From: an uncultured Clostridium sp.
Lineage (GTDB): Bacteria; Bacillota; Clostridia; TANB77; CAG-508
Assembly (NCBI GenBank): GCA_946578345.1
Contig: CAMOBD010000010.1
Location: 1-37,266 of the forward strand
Direction of reading: 5' to 3'
Length of the DNA: 37,266 bases
How positions within the stretch are numbered: position 1 is the stretch's first letter; every line of letters begins with the position of its first letter. The position numbers and the translations under genes are program-made. Of this stretch, positions 26,451 to 34,095 are shown piece by piece. A model generated the notes under the pieces. It made no database searches. It was not told where the DNA came from and worked only from the letters and a program-made list of their open reading frames with translations.

Positions 26451-26496
26451 TTTCACTTTTGTTCTTAATAATAGTTTGCTATACTAATACATAGTT

Positions 26497-26635
26497 ACAA
26501 CGCATATTTTAAATATATTTATTAAAGTCCGTTCCATCTTGCTGGTAGATATATATTGTGTTCTCCATGTTTTCGAACAAAATATATATCTACCACGTGG
26601 AACTACCATCTCAAAATAAAATAACAACGCATATT
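26497..26635. repeat. Long hairpin flanked by 12-bp direct repeats
   Basis: ACAACGCATATT occurs at 26497-26508 and again at 26624-26635. Between them, 26531-26603 folds into a long hairpin: GTTCCA/TGGAAC at the base and GGTAGATATATATT/AATATATATCTACC above it, with GTTC/GAAC near the loop. The layout resembles a small insertion with duplicated ends, or a structured leader of the regulator mRNA. A second small hairpin, CATGAATT/AATTCATG, lies at 26650-26678. Confidence 0.6.
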
Positions 26636-26692
26636 AAAAAATGCAAAGTCATGAATTGTAATAATGATATAATTCATGCTATAATAGATGCA

Positions 26693-26721
26693 GGACAAAA
26701 CAAGCACGTCCCCAATTGTCC
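26693..26721 (-). repeat. Family B hairpin element, inverted copy upstream of the regulator
   Basis: Read on the minus strand, GGACAA and TTGTCC flank GGGGACGTGC. It has the same conserved loop as the copies at 10902, 13880 and 30674 but different arms. It lies about 35 nt before the regulator start codon. Confidence 0.55.
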
Positions 26722-26754
26722 TAAAATTTTAAGATTAGAAAGGGATGTAATTTT

Positions 26755-27456
26755 ATGTACAACATATTAGTATGCGATGATGATAAAGAAATAGTAAAAG
26801 CAATAGAAATATATTTAAGTAAAGAGGGATATAATATTTTAAAAGCATATGACGGAATGGAAGCCCTAGAAATATTAAAAAAGAATGATGATATTCAATT
26901 AATAATTTTAGATATTATGATGCCTAAGTTAGATGGAATTGAAACAGCAAATATAATTAGAAAAGATAAGTCAATTCCAATTATTATGTTATCTGCAAAG
27001 TCAGAAGATTATGATAAAATTTCTGGATTAAATAATGGAGCGGATGACTATGTAACTAAGCCTTTTAACCCATTAGAATTGATTGCTAGAGTAAATTCAC
27101 AAATTAGAAGATATACTAGCTTGGGCTCTATGGTAAAAAAAGAAGAGGATACCAATATTTATAGGTCTGGAGACTTAGTTATAAATGATTCTACTAAGGT
27201 AGTTGAAGTAGATGGAAAAGAAGTAAAATTAACTCCTACAGAGTACAATATATTAAAGTTCCTTACAAAAAATAAAGGAATAGTGTATTCTATAGAACAA
27301 ATTTATGAAAACGTATGGGAAGAAGAAAGTTATGGAGCCGAAAATATAATAGCTGTACATATAAGACACATTAGAGAAAAAATAGAAATCAATCCAAGAG
27401 AGCCTAAGTATCTTAAGGTGATATGGGGGATTGGTTATAAAATCGAAAAATTCTAG
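26755..27456 (+). CDS. OmpR/VanR-family response regulator
   Basis: The 233-aa protein has a receiver domain at 1-120 with the acidic pair DDD near residue 9, the phosphoacceptor Asp53 in LIILDIMMPKLDG, Ser in MLSAKS and Lys in YVTKPFNP. A winged-helix domain (about 135-233) has VKLTPTEYNILKFL and the late VHIRHIREKIEINPREP...WGIGYKI. It should act as a DNA-binding dimer controlled by the kinase encoded downstream. The regulon is unknown. A candidate operator lies at 26420-26450. Confidence 0.92.
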   Translation: MYNILVCDDDKEIVKAIEIYLSKEGYNILKAYDGMEALEILKKNDDIQLIILDIMMPKLDGIETANIIRKDKSIPIIMLSAKSEDYDKISGLNNGADDYVTKPFNPLELIARVNSQIRRYTSLGSMVKKEEDTNIYRSGDLVINDSTKVVEVDGKEVKLTPTEYNILKFLTKNKGIVYSIEQIYENVWEEESYGAENIIAVHIRHIREKIEINPREPKYLKVIWGIGYKIEKF

Positions 27457-27487
27457 AGAAATTGATAGAACTCAAAAAATCTAAGAA

Positions 27488-27611
27488 AATTCGAAAAAGA
27501 ATTGCTTTTTGGCTAGGCGCACGAGTTTGAAATTTATGAGGCGTACTTTTTGTACGTTGATTAAATTTCAAATGAAGTGCAACAACGCCAAAAACAATTA
27601 TCTTTCGGATT
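27488..27611 (-). repeat. Family A hairpin repeat, copy 3 (inverted)
   Basis: This copy is in the opposite orientation: TTTTTGGCTAGGCG at the left end, GGCGTAC...GTACGTTGA at the centre, ACAACGCCAAAAA at the right. The inner arms GAAATTTA/TAAATTTC match copy 2. The outer arms AATTCGAAAAAGAATTG and CAATTATCTTTCGGATT pair with a few G-U or mismatch positions. It sits between the response regulator and its kinase, inside what would otherwise be one operon. Confidence 0.8.
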
Positions 27612-27630
27612 AAAAGAAAGGAGAGAGTAA

Positions 27631-29712
27631 ATGGAGAAAAAGATTTGCATCCCACGAGTGTTAAAAAATATTGCATATGTTCTATTTCCGATATTTGCTA
27701 CAATACTGGTACTTTTAATATTCTGTTTATCATATCCACTTGAAAGAGAATCAATAAAAGCGGGAGTGGATTTCTATGATACTAACACATTTGCAGAAGA
27801 TTATGCAAATGAGATATTTGGAAGTTTAACAACAGTAGATGTATTAAAAGACAATTATCAAACTGATGCATATAGTTACTATTATTCACATACAGAGACT
27901 GTGGAAAATAATGATGAAGTAAAGAGCATAAATTATTATACTGACTATTATGGAAGCAATGTAATGTGGCTTATAATAGATAATGATACAAAAATGGCTT
28001 ATACAAATTTTAGTTATTCATTAGATACAAGTACTCTTGAGAACATAAAAAATAAAATAATGGCAAATAGCGAAAATTGGATATACCAGAATGGAAATAT
28101 TGAGACAACAATAGATAAACTAAGTAATGAAAATATTGAGTATATAGACAGTACCTTAAATCAAGAAGGAATAGAGACAATTGGAAATATGGAGCAGAGT
28201 AGTGACACTAGTAATGAAATAACAAGAAATACTAGAACAAAAAATAATTATACTATTTATACTGCACTTCTAGATGATATGGAATATGTTGATAGTATTT
28301 ATAGAGACAGACTTTTGTATAACACATTATCTATAGTTAATCAAAATTTAGTATTTTTAATACCATTTTTAATTGGATTAATAATTGCATTAGTTCCTAT
28401 AATAGTGATAGGAATTGGAAGAACAAGAAAGCAAGAAGGTATCAACTTAAATTGGTTTGATAAAATATTAATTGAATTAGCAGCCTTGATTTCAATATTT
28501 ATAGGGTGTATAGGAGCAGTATTTACTGTAAGCATTGGTGGAGCTTCTACGATAGTTACATTTACACTCGCTATTTCAATTATGGCTGTTGGCTTACTTA
28601 TTATGTACCTAGCGTGTATCTTATTCTTTGAAACACTGGTAAAAAGACTAAAAACACATACATTTGTTAAGACAACAATTGCATATTGGCTTTATGTTAA
28701 AATAAAAGATTTTATGGCAGACTTAAAAATGACAAAAAAGTTTGTACTATATTTTATATTATTCATTATAGCTAATTTGCTTGCTTTTGCAATAATGTGG
28801 TCTGATGGATTTCCTGGAGTAGTATTAACTATTATTTTATATGTAATAACATTTAGCTACTTAGCAAAAAGAATAAAATCATATATAAAGATAAAAGATG
28901 CAATTAATGAATTGTACAAAGGTGATACTGATATGTACTTGGACGAGAATGAATTATGCAAAGAAATGCAGGAAACAGGAAAACAACTAAATGATATTGC
29001 TGGAGGATTGTCTAATGCAATAGATGAGAAATTAAAAAGTGAGAGATTAAAGACAGAACTTATTACAAATGTATCACATGATATAAAAACACCACTTACA
29101 TCTATAATCAACTATGTGGATTTATTGAAAAAAGAGGATGTAGAAGGAGAAAAGGCAAAAGAATATTTAGATATATTAGATAGCAAATCACAAAGACTAA
29201 AAAAGCTTACGGAAGATTTGGTTGAGGCATCAAAAGCATCATCAGGAGCAATAAAATTAAACATGGAAAGATTAAATGTAAATGAACTTATAAAACAAGT
29301 ATCTGGGGAGTTTGAAGATAAATTTAAATCTCACAATTTACAAGAGATAATTACATTTCCGGAAAGCGATTTATACATTAATGCGGACAGTAGATACATG
29401 TATAGAGTACTAGAAAACATGTATTCAAATATATCAAAATATGCAATGGAAGGAACGAGAGTATATACAGATATAGCAGAAAAAGATGGGAATGTTACAA
29501 TACAGCTAAAAAATGTATCAAAACAAAAACTTAATATTAGTGCAGATGAATTAATGCAAAGATTTGTGAGAGGAGAAGCATCAAGAAATACAGAAGGAAG
29601 CGGACTTGGACTTTCTATAGCAAGAAGCCTAACAGAACTCCAACAAGGTAAGTTTAATATATACTTAGATGGAGATTTATTTAAAGTAACAATAGAATTT
29701 AATAAAAATTGA
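27631..29712 (+). CDS. Membrane sensor histidine kinase
   Basis: The protein has 693 aa. One N-terminal helix (about 14-33) precedes an extracytoplasmic sensor region (about 34-232, Tyr/Asn/Asp-rich). Five or so further transmembrane helices follow at about 238-425. The HisKA domain has His483 in NVSHDIKTPLTSIINYVDLL. The ATPase domain has an N-box-like ENMYSNISKYA and a G box EGSGLGLSIARSL, so all catalytic parts are present. This kinase type, with a multi-helix membrane domain directly before HisKA, is common in Clostridia. A GGAG site precedes the ATG. It is the evident partner of the regulator 174 nt upstream; the signal is unknown. Confidence 0.9.
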   Translation: MEKKICIPRVLKNIAYVLFPIFATILVLLIFCLSYPLERESIKAGVDFYDTNTFAEDYANEIFGSLTTVDVLKDNYQTDAYSYYYSHTETVENNDEVKSINYYTDYYGSNVMWLIIDNDTKMAYTNFSYSLDTSTLENIKNKIMANSENWIYQNGNIETTIDKLSNENIEYIDSTLNQEGIETIGNMEQSSDTSNEITRNTRTKNNYTIYTALLDDMEYVDSIYRDRLLYNTLSIVNQNLVFLIPFLIGLIIALVPIIVIGIGRTRKQEGINLNWFDKILIELAALISIFIGCIGAVFTVSIGGASTIVTFTLAISIMAVGLLIMYLACILFFETLVKRLKTHTFVKTTIAYWLYVKIKDFMADLKMTKKFVLYFILFIIANLLAFAIMWSDGFPGVVLTIILYVITFSYLAKRIKSYIKIKDAINELYKGDTDMYLDENELCKEMQETGKQLNDIAGGLSNAIDEKLKSERLKTELITNVSHDIKTPLTSIINYVDLLKKEDVEGEKAKEYLDILDSKSQRLKKLTEDLVEASKASSGAIKLNMERLNVNELIKQVSGEFEDKFKSHNLQEIITFPESDLYINADSRYMYRVLENMYSNISKYAMEGTRVYTDIAEKDGNVTIQLKNVSKQKLNISADELMQRFVRGEASRNTEGSGLGLSIARSLTELQQGKFNIYLDGDLFKVTIEFNKN

Positions 29713-29881
29713 CAAAAGGGACACTCCTTTTTGTCAATTTTTTTTGACACTTGGGGACACTCCTTTTTGTCAATTTTTTTTGACACTTGGGGACACTTCT
29801 CTTTGTCAATTTTTTTTGACACTTGGGGACACTTCTCTTTGTCAATTTCTTTTGACACTTTAGGAGTGTCCCCTTTGTCAA
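29709..29881. repeat. Family B array: four 36-bp tandem units bounded by inverted ends
   Basis: The array starts with TTGACAAAAGGGACACTCC and ends with GGAGTGTCCCCTTTGTCAA, which pair at 18 of 19 positions. Inside, the GGGACACTxC...TTGTCAATTTT...TTGACACTTG unit repeats every 36 bp about four times. Each unit can form a TTGTCAA/TTGACA hairpin. It overlaps the kinase stop codon and lies between convergent genes, so termination is a likely side effect. Confidence 0.8.
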
Positions 29882-29927
29882 AGTTTTTGGAATTTTGAGA
29901 CAATCATTAATTGCATAGGTCTTGCAT

Positions 29928-30428
29928 TTAAAATGGATACTTCAATAAATTAATAAACATATCAAAATAAATATCAATACTCTTAGCTAATTTATCAGAT
30001 TTCATTAAATTTCTTATTTCATCGACTGTAGCCCATTTAACATCAGCAACTTCATCTTCTTGTAAAACTAATTCTGAAATATCAATATCTTGTTTCACCA
30101 ACCAAACATCAACAAAATCAAATTTTCTTCGGAAAGTCATAACTAATTCAATATTATTTGGATTTATATCAATACCTAATTCTTCTTTACATTCTCTTAA
30201 AGCAGCTTGCAGAGTTGTTTCACCTTCATCAACTGCACCACCTGTTTGAGACCACATATTAGGCCATGCTCTTTTGTTTGGCGTTCTTTTTTGAATTAAA
30301 AATTCTCCTTTACTATTCTGTATCCAAGTATGGACAGACTGTTGATACTCACCTTCAATTTTGTCATGACGTTCTGCAGTTTTGTTTAGTGGACGTCTTT
30401 TATTATCTAGTTTATCTACAATTTCCAT
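29928..30428 (-). CDS. NUDIX hydrolase, isopentenyl-diphosphate isomerase-like
   Basis: The 166-aa protein has a full NUDIX box starting at GGAVDEGETT and continuing LQAALRECKEELGI (pattern G-x5-E-x7-R-E-x2-E-E-x-G). The N-terminal part (ERHDKIEGEYQQSVHTWIQN, FLIQKRTPNKRAWPNMWSQT) matches the YfcD/Idi-like branch, whose members hydrolyse nucleoside diphosphate derivatives or act on diphosphates. The substrate cannot be told from the sequence. Confidence 0.88.
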   Translation of the reverse strand: MEIVDKLDNKRRPLNKTAERHDKIEGEYQQSVHTWIQNSKGEFLIQKRTPNKRAWPNMWSQTGGAVDEGETTLQAALRECKEELGIDINPNNIELVMTFRRKFDFVDVWLVKQDIDISELVLQEDEVADVKWATVDEIRNLMKSDKLAKSIDIYFDMFINLLKYPF

Positions 30429-30456
30429 TTACAAATCATTCCTTTCTTTGCCATAT

Positions 30457-30484
30457 ATTATATAGCAAAATATAAAAATGTAAA
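30457..30484 (-). promoter_or_regulatory. Candidate promoter of the NUDIX gene
   Basis: On the minus strand TTTACA (30484-30479) and TATAAT (30462-30457) are 16 bp apart, about 30 nt upstream of the start codon; an AAAGGA binding site lies between. Confidence 0.55.
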
Positions 30485-30567
30485 GGGAATTAAAAGTATA
30501 GCTAAAAATAATTTGTAAACCGACATTTAGAGATAGCTGATAATATTCAAAAAAATGGTCAGAAACA

Positions 30568-30596
30568 TTGACAAAATATGGTAGTTGAATTAAAAT
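30568..30596 (+). promoter_or_regulatory. Promoter upstream of yraN-comM-dprA
   Basis: TTGACA (30568-30573) and TAAAAT (30591-30596) are separated by 17 bp, about 120 nt upstream of yraN. Between them and the gene lies a family B hairpin. Confidence 0.6.
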
Positions 30597-30673
30597 GGTT
30601 TAAGTTATTTCATATAAAATTTTAATCAAAATATTTAAGATTCCCAAAAAACTAGAATTATGTAAATAAAAAA

Positions 30674-30700
30674 TGCAATTGGGGACAGACCCTAATTGCA
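30674..30700 (+). repeat. Family B hairpin element before yraN
   Basis: TGCAATTGGGG and CCCTAATTGCA pair (one bulge) around ACAGA. It carries the conserved GGGGACAGACC core and lies in the 5' leader, three bases before the AAAGGAG ribosome binding site, so it could influence yraN translation. Confidence 0.6.
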
Positions 30701-30715
30701 CAGAAAGGAGACATA

Positions 30716-31069
30716 ATGTATCTACCACATGAAATAGGAAAGATAGGAGAAGATTTAGCAACTAAATATTTAGAAAGTCTGGGTTACACTATTATAGAAA
30801 GAAATTTTGTGGCAAGGCAAGGGGAGATAGATATTATTGCAAGAGACAAAGAAGAACTAGTTTTTATAGAAGTAAAGACTAGAACGAATACTTTATATGG
30901 AAAACCAATAGATGCAGTAAATGATACTAAACAAAAACACCTAATAAGCACTACAAAATATTATTTATATTCCAATCATCTAGAAAATGAGCTTGTAAGG
31001 CTTGATGTTGTAGAAGTGTATTTACGAGAAGATTCGTATAGGCTCAATCATATTAAGCAGATTATTTAG
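30716..31069 (+). CDS. yraN: YraN family (UPF0102) nuclease-like protein
   Basis: The 117-aa protein matches the family in length and in order: GKIGEDLATKYLESLGY, ERNF..RQGEIDIIARD, LVFIEVKTRTN, DAVN..KQKHL. The E..A, D and E-V-K residues form a PD-(D/E)xK-like nuclease core (GEIDII plus FIEVKTR). Family members are thought to act in DNA metabolism; no reaction is firmly established. The AAAGGAG site five bases upstream fixes the start. It precedes comM and dprA, a widely conserved order. Confidence 0.92.
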   Translation: MYLPHEIGKIGEDLATKYLESLGYTIIERNFVARQGEIDIIARDKEELVFIEVKTRTNTLYGKPIDAVNDTKQKHLISTTKYYLYSNHLENELVRLDVVEVYLREDSYRLNHIKQII

Positions 31070-31187
31070 AAAAAGTATTGACAAAAATTGTAAATGGTGG
31101 TATATATAAATATAGTTTAATTTTAATTAAAGAATTCTAATAGATTTTATTCTAAATCTAAATTTCCAAAAAAAGAGGTAAAAATAT

Positions 31188-32723
31188 ATGTTATCAATCG
31201 TAAAAAGTATGTCCTTGCAAGGGTTAGAAGGCTTTCTTGTTGATGTTCAAGTAGATGTTTCAGCAGGTATGCCAAATTGGGAAGTTGTTGGTTTGCCAGA
31301 CGCGACTGTAAAAGAGTCCAAAGAAAGAGTAAGAACTGCAATCAAAAATTCAGGATTTGATTTTCAAAGTAGAAGAATTGTGATTAATTTGGCACCAGCA
31401 GATACAAGAAAAGAAGGTTCATTTTTTGATTTGCCGATTGCAATAGGGATTTTAATTGATTTTCAGGACATCAAATTCCAAGAATTAAATGATACAGTGT
31501 TTATAGGAGAACTTTCGCTTAATGGAAAACTCAATAAAGTTAATGGGATTTTGCCAATGTGTATAGAAGCAAAAAAATTAGGAATAAAAAGGATAATTTT
31601 GCCAGAAGAAAATGCAAAAGAAGCAGCAATTGTGGCTGATTTAGAAGTTATTGGTGCTACTAATTTGAAAGAAGTAGTAGAATACTTAAATGAAAACTAT
31701 GATATTAAACCGACTGAGACAAATGTACATGAGATCTTTCATAAAAAGCATAAATATGCATTCGACTTTTCTGAAGTGAAAGGACAAGAAAATATAAAAA
31801 GAGCATTAGAAGTAGCAGCAGCTCGGTCGGACATAATCTGCTCATGGTCCGGAACTCCCGGATCTGGCAAGACTATGTTAGCAAGAAGAATACCATCCAT
31901 TTTGCCTGATTTAACATTTGAAGAAGCTTTAGAAATTACGAAAATCCATAGTATAGCAGGATTGCTTTCAAAAGATACCCCTATCCTTTTAGAAAGACCA
32001 TTCAGGTCACCTCACCACACAGTTACAATTAATTCTTTAATTGGTGGAGGAAAAATACCCAAACCAGGAGAGATTAGCTTAGCTCATTTTGGAGTTTTGT
32101 TCCTAGATGAATTAACAGAATTTAATAAAAATACATTAGAAGTTTTAAGAGGACCACTAGAAGACAGAGAAGTTACTATAAGCAGGATAAATGCTAGTCT
32201 AACATATCCATGTAACTTTATGTTTGTTGCATCAATGAATCCATGTCCATGCGGATTTTATGGTTCAAAAGATAAAGAATGCACATGTACACCAGAAGCA
32301 ATATCACGATATATGGGAAGAATAAGTGGACCACTCTTAGATAGAATTGATATTCAAGTGGAAGTAACGCCAGTGAAGTATCAAAAATTAGAAAGTGATG
32401 AGAGAGTGGAGACTTCAGAGGAAATAAAAGCAAGAGTGGATAGGGCAAGAAAAATACAATTAGAAAGATACAAAGGGCATGGGATTTTTTCTAATTCTGA
32501 GTTAACTCCACATTTGAGTAACATATATTGTAAATTAGATTTAAAGTCTAAAGAGATAGTACAGAATGCATTTGAAAGATTAGGATTGAGTGCAAGAGGT
32601 TATGGACGAATACTAAAAGTAGCAAGAACAATAGCTGATTTAGATGGAAAAGAAGATATTGAAGCAAAGCATATTGCAGAGGCTATACAGTATAGGAGTT
32701 TGGATAGGAAGTATTGGAAATAA
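31188..32723 (+). CDS. comM: ComM/YifB-type AAA+ ATPase (Mg-chelatase-like)
   Basis: ComM is a hexameric helicase promoting branch migration during natural transformation. The 511-aa protein has an N-terminal ChlI-like domain (SIVKSMSLQGLEG, VVGLPDATVKESKERV), Walker A GTPGSGKTMLA at about 222-232, Walker B GVLFLDELTEF, the NPCPCGFYG...CTCTP cysteine region, arginine-finger GPLLDRIDIQ and a C-terminal helical domain. Just before Walker A the residues RSDIICSWS (213-221) replace the family's GGHNLLMV. The neighbouring reading frame encodes VGHNLLMV, consistent with three single-base C insertions (31824, 31828, 31850) that cancel. This is either a sequencing or assembly artefact or a real compensated frameshift. 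The start follows AGAGGT. Confidence 0.92.
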   Translation: MLSIVKSMSLQGLEGFLVDVQVDVSAGMPNWEVVGLPDATVKESKERVRTAIKNSGFDFQSRRIVINLAPADTRKEGSFFDLPIAIGILIDFQDIKFQELNDTVFIGELSLNGKLNKVNGILPMCIEAKKLGIKRIILPEENAKEAAIVADLEVIGATNLKEVVEYLNENYDIKPTETNVHEIFHKKHKYAFDFSEVKGQENIKRALEVAAARSDIICSWSGTPGSGKTMLARRIPSILPDLTFEEALEITKIHSIAGLLSKDTPILLERPFRSPHHTVTINSLIGGGKIPKPGEISLAHFGVLFLDELTEFNKNTLEVLRGPLEDREVTISRINASLTYPCNFMFVASMNPCPCGFYGSKDKECTCTPEAISRYMGRISGPLLDRIDIQVEVTPVKYQKLESDERVETSEEIKARVDRARKIQLERYKGHGIFSNSELTPHLSNIYCKLDLKSKEIVQNAFERLGLSARGYGRILKVARTIADLDGKEDIEAKHIAEAIQYRSLDRKYWK

Positions 32724-32724
32724 A

Positions 32725-32852
32725 ACAATTGAAAAATAATTGCTTTTTGGCGTTGTTAAACTTCGCCTGCGAAAATCCTCGACGTACACAAAGTACGCCT
32801 CCGGTTTTCTTGCTCGTTTGCCTAGCCAAAACAACAATTCTTTTTTAATTGT
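32725..32852 (+). repeat. Family A hairpin repeat, copy 4
   Basis: This copy is nearly identical to copy 1 in the frame (TTTTTGGCGTTGTTAAACTT, then CGTACACAAAGTACGCCTCC, then TAGCCAAAA). The outer arms ACAATT.../AATTGT pair and differ from those of copy 1. It lies between comM and dprA and abuts the comM stop codon. Confidence 0.8.
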
Positions 32853-32893
32853 ATGTTATAACTTATAGATTTTGGAAAGGATTAAAATTTATA

Positions 32894-34048
32894 ATGGATA
32901 TTATAAAAATAGATGTAGAAGATGAAAAGTATCCGCAGAGATTGTTAAAAATTTTAAACTTTCCTACAGAAATTTATGCTGTGGGAAATATAGAATTGCT
33001 AAATGCAGAGTATACAGTGGGAATAGTTGGAGCAAGAAAGTGCACAGAGTATGGCAGTAGAGTAGCTAATGAATTTGCAAAAAAGCTTTCAGAAAAAGAA
33101 ATTTGTGTAATTAGTGGAATGGCAGTTGGGATTGATGGAATAGCACATAATGCTGCGATAGATGAACAGGGGAAGACAATAGCTGTTCTAGGTTCGGGAC
33201 TTAATTACATTTATCCGCCAGAAAATGAATGGCTTTTCCACAAAATAATAGAAAAAGGTGGATGCATTATTTCAGAATATTCACCTGAGACAGAACCAGA
33301 TAACAAGAAGTATCCAACTAGAAATAGGATTATAAGTGGACTTTCTGATGCAGTACTGGTAGTAGAAGCAATGCATAGAAGCGGAAGCACTATAACAGCA
33401 AAGTATGCAAGAGAAGAAAGAAAGATGGTGTATGCTATTCCAAATACAATATATGTAAGTACAGGCGTTGGAACAAATAGATTATTGCAAGGAGGGGCGA
33501 TTTTAGCTACAGATCCAATGCAAATAGTTCTAGACCTTAAGGCAGGGATTATTGTAGGAAATGATGGTAATTTGACTGTAGAAGTTAATGGAGAGCTTGT
33601 GAAAGTAGACTATAGTAAGCTACTGAAAAGTAGAAGAAATAAGGTTTCAAGTAAGAATAAGAGTAAAGAAGAAAAATCAGAAAAAAACAGTAGACAATTA
33701 GATTTAATAGAAGAAGACAAAATACTAGGGAATAGAAAAGAAAGAACAGAAATAGTAAGAAAGTTGGAAAAAACTACCAAGGAACAATTGAAGTTGGATA
33801 GAAAAAGTGAGAAAGAAAAGGCAGAACTGCTAGAAAAAGAATGTAAAGGAAAAATAACAATAGATCAGATTATGACAAAAGAAGAGTTAGAAATTTATAG
33901 AGTACTTTCAGATGAGCCAGTACATATTAATGAGTTGGCAAAGAAATTAGGTAAACCAGTTTATGAAGTTAGTCCAGCGATTACTATGATGGAGATTAAT
34001 GGATATGTAGAACAGCCACAGACAAATTATTTTAGAAGAAATATATGA
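32894..34048 (+). CDS. dprA: DNA-processing protein DprA
   Basis: DprA binds incoming single-stranded DNA and loads RecA during transformation. The roughly 384-aa protein has the Rossmann-like core: VGIVGARKCTEYGSRVA, VISGMAVGIDGIAHNAA, TIAVLGSGLNYIYPPEN, YPTRNRIISGLSDAVLVVEA, RSGSTITAKYAREE, GTNRLLQGGA. A Lys/Glu-rich linker (about 235-310) leads to a C-terminal winged-helix domain (LEIYRVLSDEPVHINELAKK). ATG at 32894 follows AAAGGA; an in-frame ATG at 32849 lies inside the repeat arm and lacks a binding site. comM and dprA together suggest retained DNA-uptake functions, though dprA is also common in non-competent species. Confidence 0.93.
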   Translation: MDIIKIDVEDEKYPQRLLKILNFPTEIYAVGNIELLNAEYTVGIVGARKCTEYGSRVANEFAKKLSEKEICVISGMAVGIDGIAHNAAIDEQGKTIAVLGSGLNYIYPPENEWLFHKIIEKGGCIISEYSPETEPDNKKYPTRNRIISGLSDAVLVVEAMHRSGSTITAKYAREERKMVYAIPNTIYVSTGVGTNRLLQGGAILATDPMQIVLDLKAGIIVGNDGNLTVEVNGELVKVDYSKLLKSRRNKVSSKNKSKEEKSEKNSRQLDLIEEDKILGNRKERTEIVRKLEKTTKEQLKLDRKSEKEKAELLEKECKGKITIDQIMTKEELEIYRVLSDEPVHINELAKKLGKPVYEVSPAITMMEINGYVEQPQTNYFRRNI

Positions 34049-34095
34049 AAATTTAAATTAGACAGTTAATGAATTAATTGTCTAATTTAAATTTT
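34048..34095. terminator. Bidirectional terminator after dprA
   Basis: AAAATTTAAATTAGACA and TGTCTAATTTAAATTTT form a perfect 17-bp stem around a 14-nt loop. T-runs at both ends allow it to act for dprA and for the converging acetyltransferase remnant. Confidence 0.8.

Noticed and set aside
26334..26754. A known riboswitch in the regulator leader
   Set aside because: The long hairpin and flanking repeats do not match any riboswitch class I recognise, so no ligand is proposed.
29719..29870. 36-bp period suggesting a CRISPR array
   Set aside because: The units are directly abutting with no spacers, contain internal hairpins, and no cas genes are nearby.
29331..29903. Minus-strand 190-codon open frame encoding repeated KKIDKEKCPQVS units
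   Set aside because: The repeats simply translate the 36-bp hairpin array, and the remainder is antisense to the kinase ATPase domain. It has no ribosome binding site.
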